Part shown: positions 21,923-32,265 of the stretch, piece after piece | How the letters are laid out: the number at the start of each line of letters is the position of its first letter | Numbering within the stretch: position 1 is the first letter of the stretch | Source of the DNA: Acholoe squamosa | Lineage: Eukaryota > Annelida > Polychaeta > Phyllodocida > Polynoidae | Assembly (NCBI GenBank): GCA_949317995.1 | Contig: OX439049.1 | Span: 13,950,395-14,014,394 of the forward strand | DNA: 64,000 bases | Reading direction: 5' to 3' | The notes under the pieces: generated by a model | The model's database searches: none | What the model was told of the DNA's origin: nothing | What the model saw: only the letters and a program-made list of their open reading frames with translations | Translations under genes and position numbers: made by a program

Positions 21923-23664
21923 TTTCTTCAATACAATCAGAGTTATGGGGGCAATGCCTTCTATGTGATTCATCCAAGCATTTAGACACCAGTCCAGTTT
22001 CATTATCAAGGTCTTCAGCAAACACTGAAGTCCCCACAAAAAGGCTGAGTTGCCATTACAGAAAGGCAGGATCTGCTTTATAAATACCATGAGAGTTCTA
22101 ATCAAAATCATAATGGCTTTCATTATAGATGTGACATTGCAAATGGCATTGTCAGAAATGTCTATTGTCCTCCATGATTGCAATGGTTAAGAATTGTGAG
22201 CTGCTGTTATTAGCAGTGCTCACTGTTTTTGGTAGAAATCAATGCAATGAGTGCAGACTGTCTTTTTAAATGTGCTTTTGTCTAGAATATTCTTCCATTT
22301 CAGCATTGCCCCTATACTGGTGTAGGGGCATGGTTTATATTAATGTCTGATAGCTTACGTGTTGGCCAGTTCCCCAGTGGGGTGTCCACTCGTGTCTGAG
22401 TTGGTTACACCTGGGGAATGGTGGCAGCACTGTTCTCCGGGCTGTTCTCCATATCAATCATACACACACCTTATTGGGATTTTTTCAAATAAAAGTGCCT
22501 ACAGTCCATTAATATTCCAACATGTAGAATAAGTACAAAATGAGTCTCTGGTATATGATGTTGGATGAACCAACTTGCTAGTGAAGTAAAGTGGACATTG
22601 ATCACTGTTCTAGATTGATGTCTACAAATCATTGTAAAGCACCAAAGAAGAAGTGAGTGAAAGTGACAATAGATTAAATGTTATCAAGCCTAATATGCAC
22701 AGAGATTATAGAATGCTAAGGATAGAGGGAAATCAAGGGCTGCTGCTGCAGTGCTCTGATCCTAGCTCAGAAATAGAACTAAAATTAAATCAACTACACC
22801 CCGTTCTACCAGAAGGCAGCAGGTAAATTCAAGGCATTTGGTTCATTTCCCTTCTGCTCAAAATGTGATTAATTCAGGACTTTTTTTTATCTTCTAATGG
22901 AATCTGTTGCTATTAATCTAATTGAGGGAATTAGTAGATTGAACTCTTTTGATTCTGACTCCATTTTAGAATGTCGATACTCACAGTACCATTTTAGTTC
23001 CTGATAACTGATTTCTATTTTAGGTATTTGTGAGAACCTCGGTTGAATATATGGGGTCAATATAGAATTGATTATACTTTTATCATCTAAAAAGAATAAT
23101 TGTTCTTATCGTACATGACAGTTGTCAAGAGGAAATCCATGGATAAACTCTCTGATCCTACCACAGGGACTAAAGTGCGATGTTTTTCCATTCAATCAGT
23201 GTTGACCCATAGAGAATCAATGGTCATATCCAAAACCGTATATCATAGCAGTCTGGTCTTTCACTTACAAGTCTCCTTCCTCAGCCAGGCATAGGAAACA
23301 GTTTGCCTCCCTTCAGGCTCAATAGAGCTGTTGCCCTCCATGTGGCAACTTGAAGCTTGAGAGGAGAGCAATTGTAGGTATTTTAGAGAGGGCAAGCTAG
23401 GAGTGTCAGAAGAGGCACCTTGGTTTAAGGGAGGGAGGTGATGTATATGTGGCATAGTGTAGATTGGTGGGAGGGGTTAAGCAGGACTTGCCTTAAGAGG
23501 ATAGCATGCAGGATCTAAGAGGCAGGGTGAACACCAGAGACATGGGACACATGCAGGGGATGTAAATGAGGGTTCAGAAGGGTACTTATATCATCAAGCT
23601 GGACACTGACGTTGAGAGGAAAAAAGCCATGTCTGTGAGGATGCCAGAACTGGGCGTATATAAT

Positions 23665-23736
23665 TGTGGATTAACACGGAACAAGGTACGCCCGTGAGGG
23701 GGTGCGTGGGCATACCTTTTACTGTGTTGATCCACA
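23665..23736. mobile_element. 72-bp hairpin element, second copy
   Basis: Same length and fold as 21,851-21,922 (tgtggattaacacgg...ctgtgttgatccaca) with several arm mismatches. Copy B near 52,080 (gtatataaaacc) lacks it. Confidence 0.8.
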
Positions 23737-24414
23737 TATAGCCAGTATTAGATGAACATGAAAAGTATTTGCCATATGACCTTTACAAGGCCATATGCCT
23801 GGCTGACCTAGAAAACTGGCTTCTTATTGGTCAAGAGCTCCTTTTCCTCTAGGTATTTCAATATTTTTTTTGTTTTAATTTTCCTGCATTACTGCACGAT
23901 GTCCCTTTGTTGTTATGATGCTTGAATGTAATCCTGGTGAAAGAAAAACTTAATTTGATCTCATTCAAAAGATATTGAAATAACATGCAAATATCCTTTC
24001 TGCAAGCTCATTCGCAAGCTGAATTTAGAGCTAAAGGGAATAAAGGTATAGCGATGTTACACAAAGCTTTGATTATTGAAGTGCCTTGACCTTGGCTGAA
24101 AAGGAGCTGGTAAAATACATGCTGCTTTTCCTCTCAGTTATCACGTGGCCTAGATGCTGTATTGGCACTGGGTCTTGAATAACCACCAGGGGTACAGGGG
24201 TATTGATATTTGGATTTAGACTTATTTTCTCCTGCTCTTTAGTACTGTTTAGGAGTGCCAGAAGAAGACGTAAAAAGGTGATTCAATGTGTGCCATTTCC
24301 CAATTAAACTGATTGTGAAGAATAGTGGCAAAAGTAATTCATTCCTTAGAATTCCCGGAAAAGGGTGTCATGCAAAACGTTTTCCCTTTTTGATGATTCT
24401 TTAACCCTTTAACT

Positions 24415-24736
24415 GCCGGCCCTCTGAAAGGTCATTTGGGACATAACTGCTGGCCCTATGCCCATGGGCAGTTGTGCAGTTATTATGGTGCCATAAATTA
24501 GCAGCTAAGCAGGATGAAAAAAATCAGATGGGGTTTTCTACTTTTCTGATGAGAATACATTTGTTTTCATGACGAAACACTGTTATATTGTTAAATGATT
24601 CTACAATTTTGTAATACGGGGATGTAATAAAGGGTAGTACTGCCCTTGGGCAGCCCACTGATGCTGCCCTGAGGCAGGAGCGGCAGTTCAGGGACATTTT
24701 AGATGCTGCCTAAGGGCAGCAGCGCCCCTTAAAGGG
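24415..24736. mobile_element. piggyBac-like MITE with TTAA target duplication
   Basis: CCCTTTAACTGCCGG at the left and the inverse of CCCTTTAAGGGGCGC at the right, each flanked by TTAA (24,411-24,414 and 24,737-24,740). Copy B at about 52,572 reads gattctttaaaagggttg with a single TTAA, the exact empty site. The 322 bp have no coding capacity. The internal word gctgccc..gggcagc is repeated. Confidence 0.8.
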
Positions 24737-25200
24737 TTAAAGGTTTTTAAGCTTTTTAATCCTTGATGGAATTCCTTCAGATCATCAAAAGCATCGCTCC
24801 CACATCACATTGAAAGACGTTTATTAGGGCTTCTTGTAAATGCCACAAACAACTATGTACAAATTATTCACTTGTACTACCTCAGGTGTCTGTCACAAAA
24901 CTCATAGTAGATGGTGCAGTGTATGCTATAAGAGAGCTGAAGGATAATGCTGCAAGGTATCCCCTGATGGCTGTTAGAGAGGTCTAGTATGTCCCCAAGG
25001 TAGTATTTATCAACCAAGGAGTGCAGTCTGGGGTAGTGAAGGGGCAGATGTGCCTGTGGGCAGGTTACAGCAGGCTGCCCTTTGGCACATAGATGAGAGA
25101 TGGCATCATTAGGCTGGGACATGTCAGGGCCACAGTGCTGGTGGTCTGATGGGACCAGAGTGGTGGGAAGAGCTTATGGCTGGAATGGGACTTCTCATAT

Positions 25201-26870
25201 AGGGAAAAATGAATCCATATGGGCCTGCATTTCTATGTGTTGACTGAATAGTACCACAGTGTTAGTACATACCTCTTTGCTTGCTGAAATCATACATCAC
25301 ATGCATTACATGTTGTTCTCGGTGTAAAAATACTTGCCATGGTAATTCTATATAGATGCATATTTTTCATTAATATATGATTTTTGATTCATATACAGAT
25401 GTACACACATTAACTGACACAATACTGATGTGGATGTGATTCATTGATTTACTGTAGAGAGAATGGCATTGCTACTAGTGCATCAGGGGGAAGCTACTAG
25501 TGCTGAGACACCCATTTTCTGAATTAATAAACTATACAAAGCAACTCCTTCCTGTTGTATTTGCCAATGGGGCTCGAGACTGATGTGATATGTGTTTGAT
25601 ACAGTATAGATGAAATACTTTGACAATATAGCTGTCCCTGTAGACGAAGGTCCATTGATCCCCCTCAGAAATGATATATATATATAGGGTCCTTAATCTA
25701 AATACATTCATAAGCCAATTCCCAAAATACGATATCACATCATATGTAGAGAGGCAAATTGAACAGTGCAAACCTAAACACTTTATAGCATATACACATT
25801 TATTAGCTAAACATGTCATTTTTCTAAACACATTTTCAAGTGTTTAGAATAATACTGTGTTCAGAAAGAACGGGACAAGATTATGTTTAGAATTATGTTT
25901 AGGATCTAAACACCTTATTTGCAGTGTAGTCACCCAAGGTCAGGAGCAAAACCTTCAAAGGTGTTCACAGACATCCACTGATATTCACCCCTTTCTGTCT
26001 GGGGTCTCTGCTTTGATGTACGGTGGCCTATGCCCTTCCCTCTCCCATGAACCCCCTGGTATTCCTAGATTAACCGCAGAAATTATTCCCAGAATGGCAC
26101 CTCATGCTACAAGCCTCTACTTTTCTAGTTATCATCCCTTAGTGGAGTGGTTGACTATTGGAGCTTATGGCCAGTGTAGGGTATTCAATGGGCCATTTAG
26201 GGGTAGTTTACTGGGAGATTAGAGGGTGAGAGCAGCAGCAGGCACATGTAATCACCTATTCTGTGTGCACAGGTCTCACAGCCTTACAGGGTGGTAGTAG
26301 GAAGAGAGGGCAACTCCGCTGTTATCAGCCTTCAGTACATTCGTATACAGACAGGCTGAACAGAATTGTCTTCTTGTACAAGAATGAAAACATTCCCATT
26401 GAATCAGTCTTTTCATTGGACTTTGCTTACTTGGTTGTTATTTGTACTCATGGGCATTTGTTTTGCTAGGGGTTTTCCTTGACTCTCATTAGGGCACACC
26501 AAATACTTCAAAACAAACCCAGCATTTGGATCTGGCTGTATTGGTTGTGCCACGAGGTGGATCTCTATCGAGTAAGGGATTTATGATGTTTGTTACAACC
26601 CTAGTCTGGGTCAACATATTGATTACATGGTTCTTACTCCCATTCTAACCACTTGGCGCCTACCCTGTTTTCTACCACTGCTAGACATAACACTCCTTTT
26701 CCATTCAGCTCTGTGTCAGTTACTTGTTTCTAAAATAGGCCATTTTTCAACACAAGAAAATCAGCCATTATTCATATTTAATTGTTGAGAACTACCTGCC
26801 TTATTCATGTCAGATAATTAATGTTATGCCTTATTTTCCTTGTTTACATTATATTTTGGAGAATTCATCC
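25201..26870. other. Shared duplication sequence, no gene
   Basis: Aligns with 53,290-54,560 of copy B (for example ggtcaggagcaaaacctt, gtctttt cattggactttgctt). A short (ta)n run at 25,677 is the only simple repeat. The open frame at 25,857-26,222 is not preserved in copy B and is not called. Confidence 0.5.
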
Positions 26871-26884
26871 TAGTTACCATGTTA

Positions 26885-28530
26885 TAATAATAGGAGCAGA
26901 GCTCCAGAGGAATAGGGGCTGAGGTTTTGTTATACCTTGTCTACCAGCACCTGGTGAAGTCGACAAAGGGCTTCGCTAATGAGATACACTGGCTAAATTT
27001 ACAGATGATATTGAATGTGGGTAACTCAACAGTAGCTGCCTTTATAAATCTAAAGAAAAACTTTGATACTGTAGACCATTCTGTCCTTCTAACTAAAATC
27101 CATCATTATGGTATACCTTCTAATACCTACCACTGGTTTAAAAATTATTTACACAATAGATATCAAACTACCTTTACTAATGGCATACTTTCAGGTAGAG
27201 AAAAGGTGGTCTGTGGTGTCCCTCAGGGCTCAATATTGGGCCCTCTCCTTTTTCTGATCTATGTCAATGATGTTAATAATTGTGTGAAAAATTGTAATGT
27301 TAGATTATATGCTGATGATACTGTTATTTATTCATCACAAACTTGTTTTGAAAATGCTAAGATATACCTGCAAAAGGATCTAGAGGCTTACGAGACCTGG
27401 CGTATTCAAAACAAACTTTCCATCAATGCTTCTAAAACAAAAATTATGTTCTTTTCTTCAAGTACAAGAAGATTAGATACTCTTACAGCTGATATTAGAC
27501 TTAACGAACAGCTACTACAACTGGTACCCAGTTATAAATATCTAGGTGTAATACTGCATCCTCTTCTACATTATAATCTGCATTAAAGTAACCAAGTCAA
27601 AACCATGGCATATAAGACTTATAAACTCTGTTTATTAAGGAGATACCTGGACACCAAACTAATGATACAAATCTATAAGTCTACTATTTTACCATATATG
27701 GAATATGCTGACATTTGTTTCATGATAACCTATGATAAATATCTGGATCCCCTCCAATATGCTCAAAATAATGTCTGAAGATATGCTTAAAGGTTCCACA
27801 TTTAACCAATACGAGATATGTACATAATGTTACTGGTGTAAACTTGTTGGAAGATAGAAGATTTGCTCACTTAGTGAATTATATGTATAATAGACCGAGA
27901 TGTGACATATATAGAGATAAGATAAATATTATCACTGGCTTACATGATGCTCCTACTGTCAAAACTATTACCCCAAACTGTTTATCTTATGCTCGCAGTA
28001 TCGAATTCCATGTTGCTATTACTTGGAATTCCTTATCTAAGGATAGAAGAAACACTCCTGAATTTATTAAATTTAAAAATGATACATTACTTTTCATGAA
28101 AGGTCTACTACCCTATGATGAGGACTGACCAACCACTGTTAGCTTCTGTGTGTATGATGATCTCTTTGTATTAGCAAAGCTCTCTTTTTGTTCCATTCAT
28201 TCAGCCTGAATCACCCCCCCCCCTTCTCTAAATCGTATTTATATACTTATGTGTCATATGTTTCAATCAATTTTATAAGTCAGGTAGGACCAGAAGTACC
28301 AACCCGTACACTTATTGTGGGGATTAGGTCCTCTGCCTTCTTTTTTGTCTTAAAGTTAAATTTTTTCATTATTATTACTTTGCAATCACAACCTGTTACT
28401 GTGAATAAATTAACTGTATCAACTCATCCAATATATGATATTTGTGATTGAGAATAATATTGCTTCTACCTTCACGAATGTACTAAAACAAATATTAAGA
28501 CAAATAAAGTGAATTCAAACTAAATCTCTG
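26885..28530 (+). mobile_element. 5'-truncated non-LTR retrotransposon (LINE)
   Basis: Copy-A-only insertion (copy B reads from gagaattcat directly into other sequence at 54,565). It begins inside the reverse-transcriptase domain and ends near aacaaataaagtgaattc at about 28,500, a likely 3' end with AATAAA. Typical of a dead, 5'-truncated LINE. Confidence 0.8.
26927..28128 (+). pseudogene. LINE reverse transcriptase remnant
   Basis: Reverse transcriptase of a Jockey/CR1/L2-like non-LTR element. In order: F-D-T-V-D-H (motif A, first Asp), G-V-P-Q-G-S-I-L-G-P-L-L-F (motif B), Y-A-D-D (27,308-27,319, catalytic motif C), and Y-K-Y-L-G-V (motif E). A TAA at 27,584-27,586 is followed in the same frame by the usual downstream block (Y-K-S-T-I-L-P..E-Y-A-D, L-D-P-L-Q). 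A TGA follows near 27,776, and a frameshift leads to the C-terminal frame at 27,844-28,128. The N-terminal endonuclease is missing. Not functional. Confidence 0.85.
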
Positions 28531-28737
28531 TGGGAGTCTTGTAGCTGTGATCTTAAGGTTGCATCAAGGCATTACACAAATGACCCCTCTCAAGCCATGC
28601 CATTCTTCCTCCAGGATTGTTAATTGAGTTTGAGTTAACCAGGTCTAACATTAATGTTCTATATTGATTCTTTCAAAGCAACGAGACTAACCCCTCCTGC
28701 ATCCTCCTGTTAATGTTAGATCTACTACTAATAAATG

Positions 28738-29140
28738 TACACTGTAGGAAGTAGACAGGGTTATTTTACAGCAAAATCCCTTGGTAACTTTGGTTCCAGT
28801 ACATTTTGCTGTAACTCTACAGGAGGTGAATCACTGTAATTTTGCAGAACAATTCAGAGTAATCATACAGTAACAGTCACTTTGATCATACAGCAAGCTC
28901 ATTCAGTTCTGCAGAAACATATGCTGTAAATTTACAGCAAAATGTGTTGTATAATTACAGAGAAATTTCTTGTAAATAAACAGCAAAGATTTCTGTGAAT
29001 GGACAGCAAATCTTGCTGTAAATGAACAGTAAGATATACTGTAAATTTACAGAAATATTTGCTGGCAACTGAGGTTCCAGCAAATATTGCTGTAGAATTA
29101 CAGAAACTTGAATTATAGAATTACAGCAAGGGGCTCTGTT
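28738..29140. repeat. Palindromic CTGTAA/TTACAG minisatellite
   Basis: About sixteen degenerate units of 20-30 bp built on ctgtaaatttacagcaaa. The self-complementary 14-mer ctgtaaatttacag occurs intact at about 28,924 and 29,039. No coding content. The array begins acactgtagg, resembling the tip of the ACACTGTAAA MITE family. Confidence 0.7.
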
Positions 29141-29450
29141 AATCAACAACAAATATATTGTATATACAGGTATGTTATAAAAGGCTATATACTCTGCTAT
29201 TGGGGTCAGTTCTTGGTAATCATCCCAATGATATCATTTATGTGTGCACTCCATGCATGCATTGATACGGTAAACCATGCATGCCTAATGAAGACTATTG
29301 AGGGTAAGAGAAGTAGAGAACCGTCTCACCCAAACCATATCATGGTCATTCAGTTTTAATACTGAAATAACCTAAAGGCAGGTAGGCTTATGTTAACTTC
29401 AACCCCAGAGTCCATGGATGTGTATTTCAGATTTAGACACAGATCAGCTG

Positions 29451-29452
<2 letters not shown>
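29141..29452. other. Unannotated spacer
   Basis: No gene, RNA or repeat was recognised between the minisatellite and the (AT)n tract. Confidence 0.4.

Positions 29453-29516
<64 letters not shown>
29453..29516. repeat. (AT)n microsatellite
   Basis: An uninterrupted run of about 31 AT dinucleotides. The open frame running through it is meaningless. Confidence 0.98.
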
Positions 29517-29519
<3 letters not shown>

Positions 29520-29797
29520 TATCATTGGTTGTTCCTAGTTTCTTCTCAGATAACCTTGTACAATATCATTGGTGCAAACTGCTAGATTGGACCTATTGAG
29601 GTTATTATCATATTGCAATTCATTATTAAGCCCTGGGGACAATATTTGATTAGGGTGTGCAATAAAAGACTATACATACTAAACACCTAGAAAGCCTTGG
29701 TATTACAGTAAGAGTCACGGTATTTGAGAGTACAACACTTTCCCCTGTGAGCTTACAAGAGACATCTCTGTTATAAAACATAAACTTCTTAATGAAC

Positions 29798-29905
29798 AAG
29801 TAATCAATGGATAATTCATGACGCGTGTGTGTTAGTGAAGGATAATTACACGAGGGCGTAGCCCGAGTGTAATTATCCTTCACTAACACACCTTCACTAA
29901 CACAC
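29798..29905. mobile_element. Truncated copy of a palindromic MITE
   Basis: Left arm aagtaatcaatggataattc through ttagtgaaggataattacac, a central gggcgtagccc palindrome, then the inverse gtgtaattatccttcactaacacac, where it stops and repeats cttcactaacacac instead of finishing the arm. A complete copy is at 34,632-34,754. Confidence 0.7.
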
Positions 29906-30040
29906 ATTCAATGTTGGGCATATGTTGGCATCTGGTTGGCAATGTTGAGCCTACATTGGCAGGATGTGCAGCCTATATAAAGCCGATGGTTGGCCAACGT
30001 CGGCCCAATGTTATGCCAATGTCTTTGTGCTACCTGGGAT
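29906..30040. repeat. TTGGC-rich degenerate repeat
   Basis: Repeated words caatgttgggc, atgttggca, ggttggcaatgttg, cattggca and gccaatg over 120 bp, a self-complementary type of simple repeat. No gene. Confidence 0.6.
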
Positions 30041-30344
30041 GGATTATGTCCTGGGAAATCTCTAAATAAGAATCATTTATTCATCTTCTGTACAGACAAT
30101 TAGAATATTCTCTGCTGCTTTACTTTCAAAAGCCATTTTTGCATTGATAGATCCGAATTTCATTGCACTATTTCTAGGTCTAGGTGCTTTAATGACACTC
30201 TGTTGTATGCATCCACAGGGAAAATGGTATTCAGCTGTAAACTTCCACTTTCTATCTTGTACTGTAGTCAATAGAGACAGAATGATATCTCTTTTTCATA
30301 TTCTCTACAGACTACTGTCTAGCACATGCTTATCATATATTATA
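30041..30344. other. Shared duplication sequence
   Basis: Matches 55,214-55,442 of copy B (gaatattctctgctg-like, tttcattgcac, gcatccac-gggaa). No conserved frame. Confidence 0.5.
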
Positions 30345-30720
30345 CCACGATTTCTGTGTTACTCAGTGCTTTTTGGTGGATATTCCCATCCACATATCTG
30401 TCGATATTGCACAACCTTTAGGCTGTAACATCAATTTTGTAAGGTGTGCAGTTATCCATGGATAACCTGCGCCTGGTGCGGGTTATTGTAACAATAAGTG
30501 CAAGCTTATTGTGCTATAAATACAAGAACAGAACTCACACAGTATCCCCCCCTACAGGGATTAAGTGGAACTGGCTATACAGCTTGTTGCCATCTGGTGG
30601 TAGATTATTACACCAGTGCCTGGAACCGCACTTCTAGGTGTATATCCATTTCAACGCAAGAATGTGCAGACCTACTGATGGGCTGTGGCATTAGTGGTTG
30701 GTGGATTACCGGTAGCCAAC

Positions 30721-32019
30721 ATGAGGTCGCTACAAAACTGCTCTGAATGTAATAACAGTCACCCTCCTAAAGGTGGTAAACCCTGTGCTTATTCACAGCT
30801 AGCTAAGGAGCACGCTGAAAGATGTGGTGATTCAGACAATTGGAGACTGTTTATCCCTGAGGAATTGATACATCAAGACTCTGAGAAATACCTGGGGAAA
30901 GATCTTCCTGATGATAAATCAAAAGAAAAAGTCACTTTAGACAGTCAGTGTGTCTATGAGTTGATCAACGAGTGTAAAGAGGCACGTAAATTAGCTCAGC
31001 AGCAATTGTCTGTTCTCACTGAATTGGTATCCAAGATGGCGGTGGGTGGTGGCGTCGTTGGCAACAATGGTGGGAAAAAGGCCACAAAGAAGCCCATACC
31101 CCAACCTGGGGCAGTGGCGCAGGGAGCCAATGCTGAGAACCCTTTCCACTACTTCGAGGAGGATGAGGTTGATGAGGAGCCAGACGATGAGGAGGACCAA
31201 CCTGACGTAGGCAATGAAGGGGATACAGGTGACGGAGGGAAGACTTTGCAACAGAACATGGCCTTGTTGGCGGCCATTATGGGTACGCAACGCAAGGGAA
31301 CACCTAGAGTGAAGAAAGGAGCCCTACAACTAGGCAAGCGGTATTTACCCATGGACATTCCAGAGGCTGCTGGGAGTCCAGCCATTTATGGACCATCGGG
31401 AGGCACATTCCCGGGTATAGCTGCACCACAGGAGCCGGCAGTGGATAAGCAAGGAAGGCGTAAGTTAGTCACTTTTGATATAGATGCACACATGGATTTT
31501 GACAAGTTAAAAGACCCTTCCATACATGATGTAATCTCAGCCAATATCAGTCTATTCTTATGCATGGCAGCACATGGTGTACCGGTATTAAAGTATGGTA
31601 AGCATATTGAGTTCTTGACTGACAAGGTCCTCTGTTACAAAGAAAAATCTCTCATCAAGTACGACTATGCTATGAGGGAGAGGGCGGAACGGTTTGGTAT
31701 GGGAACCTTCAGTTATGGGGATCAACAATTCTTTCAAAAATACATTGGTCCAGAAGGAATGTTACCCAGCAAGGGTAGTCAGGAACAAACTCAAAGTCAG
31801 GGTCGCAGATGTCGTAACAGGGGTAGGGGTGGTGGATTTAGAAACAGGAATTCAGGTCCACCTGGTAGCAATAATAGTCAGCGGCAGGGGTTTAGTGCTT
31901 GTTGGGATTACAACAAAGAAACAGGGTGTAAGTGGATGGATTGCAGGTACAATCATGTCTGTTATGACTGTGGTGGGAACCATACCCGCATGAAATGCAC
32001 TCAAACAAAGAAGGCATAG
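30721..32019 (+). CDS. Gag-like protein of the DIRS-like element
   Basis: Open from ATG 30,721 to TAG, 432 codons. The frame is open further upstream, but only with a GTG at 30,685. It starts M-R-S-L-Q-N-C with an early Cys pair, has a strongly acidic stretch (about residues 140-170, mostly E and D) and a Gly/Arg/Asn-rich, RNA-binding-like segment (about 360-390). It ends with two zinc-binding motifs: C-x8-C-x4-C-x3-H followed by C-x2-C-x3-H-x4-C. This layout suits a nucleocapsid protein binding element RNA. The frame is intact although the neighbouring polymerase is broken. The gag assignment is inferred from position and the zinc motifs; I cannot name its exact family. Confidence 0.75.
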   Translation: MRSLQNCSECNNSHPPKGGKPCAYSQLAKEHAERCGDSDNWRLFIPEELIHQDSEKYLGKDLPDDKSKEKVTLDSQCVYELINECKEARKLAQQQLSVLTELVSKMAVGGGVVGNNGGKKATKKPIPQPGAVAQGANAENPFHYFEEDEVDEEPDDEEDQPDVGNEGDTGDGGKTLQQNMALLAAIMGTQRKGTPRVKKGALQLGKRYLPMDIPEAAGSPAIYGPSGGTFPGIAAPQEPAVDKQGRRKLVTFDIDAHMDFDKLKDPSIHDVISANISLFLCMAAHGVPVLKYGKHIEFLTDKVLCYKEKSLIKYDYAMRERAERFGMGTFSYGDQQFFQKYIGPEGMLPSKGSQEQTQSQGRRCRNRGRGGGFRNRNSGPPGSNNSQRQGFSACWDYNKETGCKWMDCRYNHVCYDCGGNHTRMKCTQTKKA

Positions 32020-32265
32020 GATAAAGGGCCCTTCAGTTCGTGTAAGGGTTGGAGGGCACATACTTATATGTCAGGGATTAGTAAGCAGGGGGGGAATCAA
32101 GCAAGTGAGGAAAGTAGAGTAGCTTACCCTTGTAGGCAGGCAGGTATTTAGTATGAGGTAGGCGGCAGCCATAGCAAACGAGAGGTTTACTTAGAGGACA
32201 TTGGTGTTGCGGCACAGGCCGAGGAGGGGGGCGTATCCAGGTGTACTAACATTGAAGGCAGCCCT
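32020..32265 (+). other. Gap between gag and pol frames
   Basis: Non-coding or degraded element sequence. The pol frame probably opened somewhere in or just after it. Confidence 0.4.

Larger units (their letters stand above)
21930..25200. repeat. Block P2 of copy A
   Basis: Colinear with 48,770-53,290 in copy B and, more distantly, with P1 (9.8-15.7 kb). Minus frames at 21,905-22,183 (hydrophobic, counterpart 48,731-49,030) and 24,877-25,122 (counterpart 52,980-53,189) are partly conserved between copies: words such as K-Y-Y-L-G-D-I-L and S-I-H-C-T-I-Y-Y-E recur. This could be the remains of an unrecognised minus-strand gene. No start-to-stop gene can be assembled. A copy-A-only insert of about 130 bp sits at 22,318-22,450. 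Confidence 0.6.

Noticed and set aside
21846-22083. Short frames in both directions starting with the hairpin arm
   Set aside because: The ATG and first codons come from the hairpin arms in both directions, and the same peptide start appears in the MGAT3 pseudogene for the same reason.
29390-29599. Frame running through the (AT)n tract
   Set aside because: A poly-Ile/Tyr translation of a microsatellite.
31694-31993. Second frame inside the gag region
   Set aside because: Overlaps the 432-codon gag frame and lacks any motif.
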